From: Chromatiales bacterium
GTDB lineage: Bacteria > Pseudomonadota > Gammaproteobacteria > Chromatiales > Chromatiaceae
Direction of reading: 5' to 3'
DNA length: 52,072 nt
Assembly: GCA_024762475.1 (NCBI GenBank)
Contig: JANTHJ010000001.1
Span: 88,510-140,581, forward strand
In this document: positions 18,642 through 28,070 of the stretch, piece after piece
How the letters are laid out: each line of letters opens with the position of its first letter
Numbering within the stretch: the stretch's first letter is position 1
Position numbers and translations under genes: made by a program
Notes under the pieces: model-generated
Databases searched by the model: none
Told to the model about the DNA's origin: nothing
The model's input: only the letters and a program-made list of their open reading frames with translations

Positions 18642-21600
18642 TCAGCCGATGGCCCGAGCCCGGTCCTGCTGCGCCAGCGCACTGTGCAGGATCGAGCGGA
18701 GCTTGGCCGGCTCCACCGGCTTGGCGAGAAACTGGAACCCCGATTCCAATACCGCCCTTCGGACCAGGGGGTCCTGTTCTGCGGTAATGAGTACCCCGAG
18801 AAAATGCTTGCCGTGGCGGGCCCGATAGTGCCTTAGCAGGTCCAGACCATTGGTCATCTCGTGGAGTCGGTAGTCCATCAGCACGATGTCGCAGGGATCG
18901 ACATCATCGGCCCGCTCCAAATAGCCCTCGGCACTATCCACGCACAGCACCTGGGCGCCCCAGCGCTCGAGCACCGTGCGCGTGGCCCTGAGAATCTCCG
19001 GGTCGTCATCCACGCACAGGATGCGCCGACCCTCCAGCCAGCGGGTCTTGAAAGGCCGGGTGTCGACACTCGACCGGTGCACCTCCTGCACCTGCACCCG
19101 GGGCACCACCACACTGAAGGTACTGCCCACGCCCTCGCGGGATCTCACCTCCAGCCGGTGTCCGAGCAGTTCGGCCATTCGCTCGCAGATGGCCAGCCCG
19201 AGCCCTACCCCTTCGGCATTGTGATCGAGCTGCTGGAACTCGCGGAATATCGCCTCCAGCTTGTCCGGTGGAATTCCCCGTCCAGAGTCGCGCACCTCGA
19301 TACGCACCGCATCCGGACCAGCCCGCCGGCACACCACCAGCACCGTGCCCCGCTCGGTATAACGAATCGCATTGGAAAGAAAGTTCTGCAGGATACTGCG
19401 CAGCAGGTTGCGATCACTGCGCGTGCCGCAATGGCTCTTGTGGATGCGCAGATTCAGCCCCTTCTGCCGGGCGAGCACGGAAAATTCGTTGTACAGGGCA
19501 TCGAACAGCGGCTGGATGGAAAAGGCCGTTACCTCCGGACGCATCGCGCCTGCGTCCAGCTTGGAGATGTCCAGCAGCGCCCGCAGCAACGACTCTGCCG
19601 ACGACAGGGCGTCCAGGGCGTTGCGCGCGAGCAGCTGTCGCTCGTCGCCGGCCAGGTCCTCGTAGAGCGCGCCCAGGTAGAGCTTGGAGGCCCCCAGCGG
19701 CTGGGTCAGATCATGGCTCGCCGCCGCCAGGAAGCGTGACTTGCTACGGGTGCTCTCCTCCAACTGCGCATTCAGTTCGGACAGGCGCCGGGTGCGCGCC
19801 TCCACCTTGCTCTCCAGCCGCTCGTTGACCAGTGCCAGCTCGTGCTCGGCCTGCTTGATCGCGGTGATGTCGGTAAAGGTCGTGATAAATCCGCCATCGG
19901 GCAGCCGCGCCCCCTGGGTCTGGATGATCCGCCCGTCGCGCCACTCCCGCACATAGGTATAGGGACGCCCATGGCGCAGGTAGTCGAGGCGCTTGCGCAC
20001 CTCCGCATCCAGGGAACCGCTGAATGCGGGTCCGAATCCGCGCTGAACGTTGTAACGAATCACCTCGTCGATGGGCTTGCCCACATGTAGAAAATTCGGC
20101 GGGAAGGCGAACAGCTCACTGTATAGCCGATTCCAGGCCATCAGGCGCAGATCCGGGTCGACCACGCTCACCGCCTGACCGATGTGATCGAGGGTGACCT
20201 GCAGGATCTCGCGGTTGAACTGCAGCGCCTGCCCGGCCGTATCCAGCAGACGATAGAGATTGCTCTGTCCGTCCCGATCGACACTGCCCCGCAGTGCGGT
20301 ATCGACCAGATGCCTGGCGGTGGCCGTGCCGATGCTGCCGGCCAGCAGGTGCTGCGCCTGGCGTAGCAGCCGGTCGGTTACTCGCTGGTGCTGCTCGCGA
20401 ACCGGGTCGCAACCATATTCGAGAAAGAACTGTCGGGTCCGTTCCTCACCGGTAAAACGACTGCACAGCTCCATGAGATCACCGACGCGCAGTCGATGTT
20501 CCAGCGCTTCTGGCTGTGCATCGTGCAGGTCGACATAGCTGCTGGCCTGCAAGCGGTCTACAAAGGAGTGTCGGGCGCGCAGCGATACCAGTACGTACAA
20601 CAGCAGGTTGGCGCCGAGACTCCAGAACACACCATGAGTAAGGTAATCATCGAAATGCCAACCGAACAGGGCGCGCGGTGCGAGCCATTGCAGGCCGAGC
20701 GGGCCGTCGCTGAGAAAGCCCGCCGGCAACCAGGCCGCGTTGGCCAATGAAGGCAGGAGCAGCAGGTACGACCACAGCACGAAACCAGCCGCCAGACCGG
20801 CAACCACACCATGGCGATGCCCGCGCCGCCAGTAGAGCCCGCCAACCAGTGCCGGCAGAAACTGGATGGCTGCGGCGAAGGAGAGCAATCCGATGCTGTA
20901 CAGCGATTTGTCGCTACCGGCCGCAACATAATAGCCGTAGGCCAACAACATCAGCCCGACGATGGTCAGGCGCCGGATCAGCAGCAGCCGCCGGTGCAGG
21001 CTGCGGTCTTCCGTCCGGCGGCCATAGCGCACCATCAGGGGAAAGATCAGGTCGTTGGACACCATGGTGCTGAGGGCAAGAGTGGAGACGATCACCATGC
21101 CGGTAGCGGCAGAGAACCCCCCCAGGTAGGCCAGCAGCGTCAACACGTCGTGTCCACTCTGTAATGGCAGAAACAGCACGAACAGATCGGGGTTGCCGCT
21201 CCAGGAAAAGAGTTGCAGGCCTGCCGCGGTGATGGGCACCACCGCCATGCTGAACAACAACAGATACAGGGGGAAGCCCCAGCGGGCAAAGGGCAACTCG
21301 TGGCCACGCCCTTCCACGGCCAGCACATGGAACTGGCGCGGCAGGCACAAGATCGCGGCGGCTGCCAGCAGCGTGCGCGTCAGGAACCCGGTGTCCAGAT
21401 CGGAGCCGTGGAAAGGCAGCAGCATCAACGAGAGCGGCGTGAGGTTCGCCGATCCCTCCGCGAGACGACCCAGCAACTGCACCGCCAGCACGGCAATGGC
21501 GATAAAGGCCACCAGCTTGACGATCGACTCGACCGATATCGCGTGGATCATGCCCCGGTGATGCACCGATGCATCGATGGTGCGCGCACCGAACAGCACC

Positions 21601-22121
21601 GCAAACGCCGCCAGGATGAGGGTCAGCACCAGCGCGGTATCTAGATTGTGCAGCAGGGCCCCCGGCTCTCCCGCTGCCGGTGCCAAAGCGTCATAGGCAT
21701 TGGCGATGGCCTTTATCTGCAGCGAGATGTAAGGCAACGTCCCCACCAGAGCAATCACGGTCACCGCCGCTGCGACCTGGTGACTCTTGCCGTAGCGCCC
21801 CGCGATGAAGTCCGCGATGGTGGTGGACTTCTGCCGCTTGCTCACGCTGAGCAGCTTCTTCAAGAAAGGGGAAAACAGCAGGAAGACCAGAATCGGGCCG
21901 AGATAGATCGCAAAGAACGACAACCCACCCTGGGCCGCATTTCCCACGGCCCCGAAGAAGGTCCAGGAGGTGCAGTAGACGGTCAGGGAGAGGGTGAAGA
22001 TCAGCGGCTGGTAGCGAGAGACATGGCCGTCGGGCTGGGCGTCTCCGCGATGCGCGATGAGAAACAGCGCGCCCAGGTAGAGCGCCACGACGCCGACCAG
22101 CAGTTCGGCACCGAGTTCCAT
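18642..22121 (-). CDS. CrbS-like hybrid sensor: Na+/solute symporter, PAS, histidine kinase, receiver
   Basis: Giant inner-membrane sensor of 1159 residues. About residues 1-520 form a sodium/solute symporter (SLC5-like) domain of about 13 helices (YCTSWTFFGAVGNAAQGG near 50). A PAS domain lies about 635-745, followed by a coiled coil. The kinase has its His in AAASHDLTQPLG (about 803) and ATP lid EGVGLGLAICERMAELL. A C-terminal receiver has Asp in IVLMDYRLHE (about 1081) and Lys in QFLAKPVEP. This architecture is that of CrbS/MxtR/CbrA-type sensors; the convergent LuxR-type regulator is the expected output partner for acetate-switch control. It starts 17 bases after the ilvD stop with a weak ribosome site, so it could be co-transcribed with ilvD. 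Whether the symporter domain transports or only senses is unknown. Confidence 0.9.
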   Translation of the reverse strand: MELGAELLVGVVALYLGALFLIAHRGDAQPDGHVSRYQPLIFTLSLTVYCTSWTFFGAVGNAAQGGLSFFAIYLGPILVFLLFSPFLKKLLSVSKRQKSTTIADFIAGRYGKSHQVAAAVTVIALVGTLPYISLQIKAIANAYDALAPAAGEPGALLHNLDTALVLTLILAAFAVLFGARTIDASVHHRGMIHAISVESIVKLVAFIAIAVLAVQLLGRLAEGSANLTPLSLMLLPFHGSDLDTGFLTRTLLAAAAILCLPRQFHVLAVEGRGHELPFARWGFPLYLLLFSMAVVPITAAGLQLFSWSGNPDLFVLFLPLQSGHDVLTLLAYLGGFSAATGMVIVSTLALSTMVSNDLIFPLMVRYGRRTEDRSLHRRLLLIRRLTIVGLMLLAYGYYVAAGSDKSLYSIGLLSFAAAIQFLPALVGGLYWRRGHRHGVVAGLAAGFVLWSYLLLLPSLANAAWLPAGFLSDGPLGLQWLAPRALFGWHFDDYLTHGVFWSLGANLLLYVLVSLRARHSFVDRLQASSYVDLHDAQPEALEHRLRVGDLMELCSRFTGEERTRQFFLEYGCDPVREQHQRVTDRLLRQAQHLLAGSIGTATARHLVDTALRGSVDRDGQSNLYRLLDTAGQALQFNREILQVTLDHIGQAVSVVDPDLRLMAWNRLYSELFAFPPNFLHVGKPIDEVIRYNVQRGFGPAFSGSLDAEVRKRLDYLRHGRPYTYVREWRDGRIIQTQGARLPDGGFITTFTDITAIKQAEHELALVNERLESKVEARTRRLSELNAQLEESTRSKSRFLAAASHDLTQPLGASKLYLGALYEDLAGDERQLLARNALDALSSAESLLRALLDISKLDAGAMRPEVTAFSIQPLFDALYNEFSVLARQKGLNLRIHKSHCGTRSDRNLLRSILQNFLSNAIRYTERGTVLVVCRRAGPDAVRIEVRDSGRGIPPDKLEAIFREFQQLDHNAEGVGLGLAICERMAELLGHRLEVRSREGVGSTFSVVVPRVQVQEVHRSSVDTRPFKTRWLEGRRILCVDDDPEILRATRTVLERWGAQVLCVDSAEGYLERADDVDPCDIVLMDYRLHEMTNGLDLLRHYRARHGKHFLGVLITAEQDPLVRRAVLESGFQFLAKPVEPAKLRSILHSALAQQDRARAIG

Positions 22122-22138
22122 CCGCTCGACTCAGGCTG

Positions 22139-24001
22139 TCACCGGCCGCCGCGCCTCAGCTGCGACAGATCCCTCACCGCACCCCGCGCCGCCGAGGTGG
22201 TGAGCGCGGCATAGGCCTGCAGGGCCTCAGACACCTGTCGGTCGCGCTCCACGGGCTGCCAGGCCCTCTCACCGCGTTGCTCCATGGCCGCCCGCCGCCG
22301 CTCCAGCTCCTGCTCGTCCACCGCTGCGCGAATGACACGCCCAGGGATGTCGATCTCGATCAGATCCCCCTCCTCCACCAGGCCGATGGCACCCCCCTCG
22401 GCGGCCTCGGGGGAGCAATGGCCAATGGACAGACCCGAGGTGCCGCCGGAGAAACGCCCGTCGGTGATCAGGGCACAGGCCTTGCCCAGGCCCTTCGATT
22501 TCAGATAGCTGGTGGGATAGAGCATCTCCTGCATGCCCGGCCCGCCCTTGGGCCCCTCGTAGCGAATGATCACCACATCGCCCGCGCGGATCCGGTCGCC
22601 CAGAATGGCGTCGACCGCTGCATCCTGACTCTCGAAAATGCGGGCCGGCCCCGAGAAGGTCCAGATCGACTCGTCCACACCCGCGGTCTTGACGATACAG
22701 CCCTGCTCGGCCAGGTTTCCATACAGCACCGCGAGCCCGCCCTCACGGCTGTAGGCGTGTGCCAGATCGCGGATACACCCATGCTCCCGATCCAGATCGA
22801 GATCCGGCCATTGACTGTCCTGGCTGAAGGCCACCTGGGTCGGAATACCCCCGGGGCCGGCCAGGTAGCGGCACCTGACCCGTTCGTCTTCGGTGCGCTT
22901 GATATCCCAGCGGTCCAGGGCCTCTGCGATGCTCGGGGCATGCACCACCGGCACCTCGCGATGCAGCAGGCCGGCCCGGTCCAACTCCCCCAGGATTCCG
23001 ATCACGCCACCCGCACGGTGGACGTCTTCCATATGATAGAGCGGGGTCGAAGGTGCCACCTTGCACAGATTGGGCACCTCGCGGCTGAGCCGGTCGATGT
23101 CGCTCATGGTGAAATCCACCTTCGCCTCGTGGGCCGCTGCCAGCAGGTGCAGCACGGTATTGGTGGAACCGCCCATGGCGATATCCAGGGTCATGGCATT
23201 CTCGAAGGCCTCGAACGTCGCGATACTGCGAGGCAGCACCTTCTCGTCGTCCTGCTCGTAATAACGGCGGGTGATCTCGACGATCAGACGCCCCGCCTCG
23301 AGGAACAGCGCCTCGCGTTCGGCGTGGGTGGCAACCAGCGAGCCATTGCCGGGCAGGGAGAGCCCCAGGGCCTCGGTCAGACAGTTCATGGAATTCGCGG
23401 TGAACATGCCCGAGCAGGAGCCGCAGGTCGGACAGGCCGAGCGCTCGATCTGCTCCACCTCTTCATCGGATTCATTCGGGTCCGCTGCCGAGACCATCGC
23501 GTCGACCAGGTCCAGCTTGACCTCGCCCTTGTCGGCCAAGCGCACCTTGCCGGCCTCCATCGGGCCGCCTGAGACGAACACCGTGGGGATATTCAGGCGC
23601 AGTGCTGCCATCAACATGCCGGGGGTAATCTTGTCGCAGTTCGAGATACACACCAGTGCATCCGCACAATGGGCGTTGACCATGTACTCCACCGAATCGG
23701 CGATCAGCTCCCGCGACGGCAGGGAATAGAGCATGCCCCCGTGGCCCATCGCGATACCGTCGTCGACCGCAATGGTGTCGAACTCCTTGGCCACCCCACC
23801 GGCCTGCTCGATTTCGCGCGCCACCAGCTGTCCGAGATCCTTCAGATGCACATGTCCGGGCACGAACTGGGTGAAGGAATTGGCGATGGCGATAATGGGC
23901 TTGTCGAAGTCTCCCTCCTTCATGCCGGTGGCCCGCCAGAGGGCGCGCGCGCCGGCCATGTTGCGACCATGCGTCGTGGTATGGGAGCGATATCGGGGCA
24001 T
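22139..24001 (-). CDS. ilvD: Dihydroxy-acid dehydratase
   Basis: Fe-S dehydratase of valine, isoleucine and leucine synthesis, converting 2,3-dihydroxy acids to 2-keto acids. 620 residues, close to E. coli IlvD (616). Cluster cysteines are visible in [10 protein letters not shown] (about 121) and [11 protein letters not shown] (about 192); the C-terminal [15 protein letters not shown] block is intact. The start is ATG 24001 ([19 protein letters not shown], the family N-terminus) with GGAG eight bases upstream, not the longer in-frame extension. No other ilv gene is nearby. Confidence 0.97.
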   Translation of the reverse strand: MPRYRSHTTTHGRNMAGARALWRATGMKEGDFDKPIIAIANSFTQFVPGHVHLKDLGQLVAREIEQAGGVAKEFDTIAVDDGIAMGHGGMLYSLPSRELIADSVEYMVNAHCADALVCISNCDKITPGMLMAALRLNIPTVFVSGGPMEAGKVRLADKGEVKLDLVDAMVSAADPNESDEEVEQIERSACPTCGSCSGMFTANSMNCLTEALGLSLPGNGSLVATHAEREALFLEAGRLIVEITRRYYEQDDEKVLPRSIATFEAFENAMTLDIAMGGSTNTVLHLLAAAHEAKVDFTMSDIDRLSREVPNLCKVAPSTPLYHMEDVHRAGGVIGILGELDRAGLLHREVPVVHAPSIAEALDRWDIKRTEDERVRCRYLAGPGGIPTQVAFSQDSQWPDLDLDREHGCIRDLAHAYSREGGLAVLYGNLAEQGCIVKTAGVDESIWTFSGPARIFESQDAAVDAILGDRIRAGDVVIIRYEGPKGGPGMQEMLYPTSYLKSKGLGKACALITDGRFSGGTSGLSIGHCSPEAAEGGAIGLVEEGDLIEIDIPGRVIRAAVDEQELERRRAAMEQRGERAWQPVERDRQVSEALQAYAALTTSAARGAVRDLSQLRRGGR

Positions 24002-24035
24002 GCCTAGATCTCCAGAAAGATGTGCAGAGGCGCGC

Positions 24036-24065
24036 ATTATCCGGCCTGGGGGCAAGCCAGCGCAA
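24036..24065 (-). promoter_or_regulatory. Candidate promoter of ilvD
   Basis: On the minus strand TTGCGC (24065-24060), an 18-base spacer and GATAAT (24041-24036) precede ilvD by about 35 bases; a GC-rich GCGCGCC follows the minus 10, resembling a stringently controlled discriminator. The minus 35 is weak (three of six). Confidence 0.45.
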
Positions 24066-24084
24066 ATCAGCCGTGCCTGACGCG

Positions 24085-24099
24085 GTTCGCCCGGCGAAC
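24085..24099. repeat. 15-base perfect palindrome between the c-di-GMP gene and ilvD
   Basis: GTTCGCC and GGCGAAC flank a single C, in the 163-base gap. It sits about 20 bases upstream of the proposed ilvD minus 35, where a regulator could bind. It has no T-run for a terminator of the upstream gene. Confidence 0.4.
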
Positions 24100-24164
24100 G
24101 GGTTCCCCTGCGGCTCTGAATAGAGTGTAGTCAGCGAAAAGGCAGGCCGAAGCGCGTCGGAGGC

Positions 24165-26897
24165 TTATCGGCTGTATGCAAGCCGCAACCGACGCGAACG
24201 CGGCACCGGTTCCGGTCGGGACAGATCGAAGCCCTGCAGGTAGTCGACCCCGTGCTTGCGCATACTCAAAACGGTGGCGTTGTCCTCGATCATCTCCGCG
24301 ATCGTCTCCAGACCCAGGACCTGCGCAATCTCGCAGATCATACGCACCGACACCGCCGACAGGGGGTCGGTCACCGCGTTGCGCACGAACTGGCCGTCGA
24401 TCTTGATGTAATCCACCTGCAGATTGTGCAGGTATCCCAGCGAGCTCATGCCGGCGCCGAAGTCGTCCAGCATCAGGCGGAATCGCATCGCCCGCAACCG
24501 GCCGGCCAGCTTGCGCGCGACCTCCAGGTTGGTTATTGCGGCCGTCTCGGTGATCTCGAAGCAGACCCGGTCCGGGGTGACCTCGCAGCGCCGTGCCTGT
24601 TCTGCGATGTAGTCGATCAGCCCCTCGTCGGTCAGCGTCTGGCCCGAGAGATTGATGGTGCAACGCGACCCTGGCGGCATGCAATCGGGATCACCCATGG
24701 CCTCCATGGCCAGTGCGATCACGCGCCGATCCAGGCAGCGCATCATGTCGAAGCGTTCGGCCGCCGGCAGGAACAGGCCCGGCGCGATATCCGTTCCATC
24801 GCTATCCCGCAGGCGCACCAGGAACTCGTAGAATGCCGGCCCTTCGCCATCTGTCTTCCGCACCGGCCAAATAGCCTGCCGGTAGAGTACGAACTGATCG
24901 TTCTCCAGCGCCTGCTGCAGGCGCGGCAGCCACTGGACCTGCCTCCGCCGCTCACCCACCACCCGATCGTCGGGCTGGAACACGTGCACCGTGTTGCGGC
25001 CGGCCTCCTTGGCCGCGTGGCAGGCCATGTCGGCGTTCTTCATGATCTCGTCGAAACCGCCGAGTTCGGCATCCACCGGCACCACACCCAGACTGGCATG
25101 CACGTCGATGACATGTCCCGACCAGAGAAAACGCATCGACTCGAGTCGTTTACGCAAGCGGTCCGCCAACTCGCCGACGATCGTCATGTCCGGCGCGCGC
25201 ATCAGGACGGCAAACTCGTCCCCTCCCATGCGGCCGATGCAGTCGTCGTCCCGCAGGCCATTTTGCAGCACCTCTGTCACCATTCGGAGCAGCTGATCGC
25301 CCGCCTCGTGGCCATAGGTATCGTTGATCAGCTTGAAGCGGTCCAGGTCGACGAACACCAGGGCATGGATGGCGTCGCTCGCATCCTGTTGCGAAAGCAC
25401 CGCCCGCACCCTCTGCTCGAAGGCGGAGCGGTTGAGCAGACCGGTCAGATCGTCATGGGACGCCTGATAGCTCAGCCGGGCGTTCAACTCGTACTCGTGG
25501 CTGGTATCGCGAATCGCCAACACCAACCCCCCGTGGTCATGCCCCTCCAGCCGCGACACACGGATATTGACCGGCAGCTGCTCGCGGAAATGGTTGTTCA
25601 GCAACACCTCGGGCCCGGTCTCCCCTTCGCACATCCGCTCGAGCCAGCCATGCAGCTCCTGCAGAGGACATCCATTGAGCACATCGATCAGCTCCAGCAG
25701 CTGATCTGCCGGCTTCCCGGCCGCCCTGTCGGCCGTGCAGCCAAGCATCTCTTCGGCCACGCGGTTGAGATAGCGGACCCGATAGTCCTCGTCCAGCATG
25801 ATCACCGCGTCAGAGATGGAACGCATGGCGCCATCGGCACGGTGGCGCTCCAATTCCAATTCCCGACCCTTGCGGCGACTCTCCTCACGCGCCTGGACCC
25901 GGTTCTGCAGCGCCACCACCAGAACCAGCATGGCCAGGCCCAGCCCGACTGGCGGCGCAACCACCCATAGACCGAGCAGATCAGGGGCCGCGAGCGACCG
26001 GGTGGCGTGGAGGACGCGACTGCCAGCGAACACCGGTTGCCGCAGTTCGAGCTGTATCAGCGCATGCTCCCCGACAAGCCAACTCAGTTTCGGATACTCA
26101 CCGTCCACCCGTGCCAATGATGCCCTGCCCCGAACCAGCGCAAACCGGACGGAGGGAAAATGTCGGTTCAGACCGGCCAGCAACGCAGTCGGAGAAAGGC
26201 TTAGCACGAACACCCCATCGACCTGCTGCAGCCTGTCCCTGCGCGAACTGGGAACGAAAAAACCACGGTAAGTCGGCACGCCGTAGAAGATGTCTTCGGC
26301 AAAGCGATCAGCGGGGGACCAATCGGACAGAATAATCGGCCGCCCCGCACCGATCAGGCGACGCATAAGAGCAACATCGGCTGGATCGCGGACCAGGTCT
26401 CCGCCCAGCAAGCCCAACAGGCGGGGATCGTTGGGCTCGAGAAACCGGATCGGTAGATAGCCCTCCCGCCCGGACGCCAACAGATGGGGGCCGTCCCCGC
26501 GGATACGGAAGGTCGGGTAGCCCTCCTCCACCATCTGCTCGACAAATTGGGACGCCTCGCCACCAGGGACCCAGGCGGCAAAGGCGATCAGGCGTGTGCC
26601 CGGATTGGCCTGGCGTATCGATGCAGCGAGCCCCGACAGCCGCGAGGCATCGAAGTCGTTCATCCCCTGGTAGGTGGCAGCAAGCGCGTTGAGCATGGCC
26701 AAAGAGTTGCGATCGGCCTGGGAGAGCCGGTCGAACGCCTGGTCGGCAATCTCCCGGAACTCGTTCCGCTGGGCATCGATGCGCAGATCGACGAGCAGCG
26801 CGAACAGCAACAGGGCTGGCACCGCGAAGGCGAGGCCACGCCACAACCGGGGATGTCGAACAAGCATCGATTGCGAGATCAAGGGGTATCCTGCCAC
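24165..26897 (-). CDS. CHASE-PAS-GGDEF-EAL c-di-GMP signalling protein
   Basis: Membrane-bound dual-domain enzyme of 910 residues. TM1 lies about 18-38, a periplasmic CHASE-type sensor about 70-290, TM2 about 308-330, PAS about 350-470, GGDEF about 480-650 and EAL about 665-905. The cyclase site is intact (GRMGGDEF near 557). In the EAL domain the signature reads EFL instead of EAL, but the metal/substrate residues look present: INLSGQ, CFEITET, LDDFGAG, YIKIDGQ and LQGF. It may thus make and break c-di-GMP. The start is probably GTG 26897 (GAAGG seven bases upstream), overlapping the preceding binding-protein gene by 19 bases; ATG 26867 is an alternative without a ribosome site. Coupling to the binding protein suggests the latter feeds the CHASE sensor. 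Confidence 0.9.
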   Translation of the reverse strand: MAGYPLISQSMLVRHPRLWRGLAFAVPALLLFALLVDLRIDAQRNEFREIADQAFDRLSQADRNSLAMLNALAATYQGMNDFDASRLSGLAASIRQANPGTRLIAFAAWVPGGEASQFVEQMVEEGYPTFRIRGDGPHLLASGREGYLPIRFLEPNDPRLLGLLGGDLVRDPADVALMRRLIGAGRPIILSDWSPADRFAEDIFYGVPTYRGFFVPSSRRDRLQQVDGVFVLSLSPTALLAGLNRHFPSVRFALVRGRASLARVDGEYPKLSWLVGEHALIQLELRQPVFAGSRVLHATRSLAAPDLLGLWVVAPPVGLGLAMLVLVVALQNRVQAREESRRKGRELELERHRADGAMRSISDAVIMLDEDYRVRYLNRVAEEMLGCTADRAAGKPADQLLELIDVLNGCPLQELHGWLERMCEGETGPEVLLNNHFREQLPVNIRVSRLEGHDHGGLVLAIRDTSHEYELNARLSYQASHDDLTGLLNRSAFEQRVRAVLSQQDASDAIHALVFVDLDRFKLINDTYGHEAGDQLLRMVTEVLQNGLRDDDCIGRMGGDEFAVLMRAPDMTIVGELADRLRKRLESMRFLWSGHVIDVHASLGVVPVDAELGGFDEIMKNADMACHAAKEAGRNTVHVFQPDDRVVGERRRQVQWLPRLQQALENDQFVLYRQAIWPVRKTDGEGPAFYEFLVRLRDSDGTDIAPGLFLPAAERFDMMRCLDRRVIALAMEAMGDPDCMPPGSRCTINLSGQTLTDEGLIDYIAEQARRCEVTPDRVCFEITETAAITNLEVARKLAGRLRAMRFRLMLDDFGAGMSSLGYLHNLQVDYIKIDGQFVRNAVTDPLSAVSVRMICEIAQVLGLETIAEMIEDNATVLSMRKHGVDYLQGFDLSRPEPVPRSRRLRLAYSR

Positions 26898-27850
26898 TGC
26901 TTCGCCTTCGAGCTTAGCTTATCGGGCAGGCGGATGCCCGCCCGCGCGAGCAGGGAGCTGTTCAACCACAGATCCCAGCGCCGATTGGCGATGATCGGAA
27001 TCTCTGCGGGCGGGGTTCCATCCAGGATCGCCAGTGCCGTGCGACCCGCCCAGTCACCCTGCTCCTCGGGCAGCTTGGTGAACCCCAGCATCGCCAGCGG
27101 CATCATCCACTGGTGGTTGGTGACCGTCAGCGTCCGCGCCTTGTCGCCGATCGCGGCACGCATCTGCGCGAAGTCCCAACCCGTGATCCCGGCCTGGCTG
27201 CCAAGCACCAGGAAGGGGAAGCCCTGAGCCTCGGCAAACGCGTCCAGCCAGTCCCTCGGACTATCCACCAGGCGGCTCTCCGCCTGTATCCCGAGACCGG
27301 CGGCGGCCTTTCGGAAACGGGCCAGGTTCTTGCGCTCGGTTGCGGTATCGGCGCCCAGATAGAAGAAGCGGTCGTGACCGCCGCTCAGCTGACGAGCTTC
27401 CTTGAGCAGCGCGCGCACCGGAGCGACCTCGATCATCCCCGTGACATTGCTGAATGGAAAACCGTACTCATTCACCGACCAATTGATCCCGCAAAAAACA
27501 AAGGGCAGCTTCGCGTCCTTGTAGTAGGGAACAATCAAATAGCGTGCTGCATTATCGTCGGCTGTAATCACCACGTCAGGCTTCCAGGCCTCGATAAGCG
27601 CCTTCGCGGCCAGTGCGGCGGCCCGTTTCTCGGCCTCGGCCTTGTGGCGCTTGGTATCCATATCGAACTGGCGCAACTGGCACTTTCCCTCGAGCGCATC
27701 TTCCAGGCCCCGCTGGACCCCGTCCGACCAGCTATAGCCCTGGTGGTAGGAGGAGACGAACAGGCAGCGGGGTAACGCCTGCGCCTCGGCACCCAACAAT
27801 GCCACGACCAGGAAACTCCAGCACCTCAGACCAGCTCGTCGTCTCGCCAT
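26879..27850 (-). CDS. Periplasmic solute-binding-like protein (ABC_sub_bind/COG2984 type)
   Basis: Predicted secreted binding protein of 323 residues with signal peptide (SFLVVALLGAEAQA). The mature start CLFVSSYHQGYSWSDGVQRG is typical of orphan ABC-type binding proteins that accompany or are fused to sensor kinases and GGDEF proteins; PDVVITADDNAARYLIVPYY follows about 70 residues later. No ABC permease or ATPase lies nearby. It overlaps the CHASE-GGDEF-EAL gene by 19 bases, so a sensory rather than transport role is likely. Start ATG 27850 is set at the signal peptide; the frame extends 81 codons further but that part has no export signal and covers the divergent promoter region. Ligand unknown. 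Confidence 0.8.
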   Translation of the reverse strand: MARRRAGLRCWSFLVVALLGAEAQALPRCLFVSSYHQGYSWSDGVQRGLEDALEGKCQLRQFDMDTKRHKAEAEKRAAALAAKALIEAWKPDVVITADDNAARYLIVPYYKDAKLPFVFCGINWSVNEYGFPFSNVTGMIEVAPVRALLKEARQLSGGHDRFFYLGADTATERKNLARFRKAAAGLGIQAESRLVDSPRDWLDAFAEAQGFPFLVLGSQAGITGWDFAQMRAAIGDKARTLTVTNHQWMMPLAMLGFTKLPEEQGDWAGRTALAILDGTPPAEIPIIANRRWDLWLNSSLLARAGIRLPDKLSSKAKQWQDTP

Positions 27851-28019
27851 CTCATCTGCCCCGCAGGCCCCGGAGAATCCCGGCCTGTGATCGTTGCCCA
27901 GTTTAACCTCTTGATTGGACGGCAGAACAGGCAAAATCTTTAGCCCGGCAGGGCCTGAACCGCCCTCCACCCATATCGGGGTCGATCTCGTCCATTCCAA
28001 GCACAATAACCGGCACGAT

Positions 28020-28038
28020 GTTCGAACCAACCTATAAT
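28020..28038 (+). promoter_or_regulatory. Minus 10 and palindrome upstream of the TetR gene
   Basis: A perfect TATAAT (28033-28038) precedes the TetR start by 32 bases but has no matching minus 35. The 8-base palindrome GTTCGAAC (28020-28027) lies six bases upstream, and TTGT-N5-ACAA lies just downstream (28044-28056). Either could be the operator of the TetR regulator in this divergent 220-base gap. Confidence 0.45.
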
Positions 28039-28070
28039 TCCTGTTGTTTCGTACAATCATCCCACTTCTC

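Noticed and set aside
24252-25970. 572-codon plus-strand frame opposite the c-di-GMP gene
   Set aside because: Shadow of the GGDEF-EAL gene; His/Gln-rich with no domain match.
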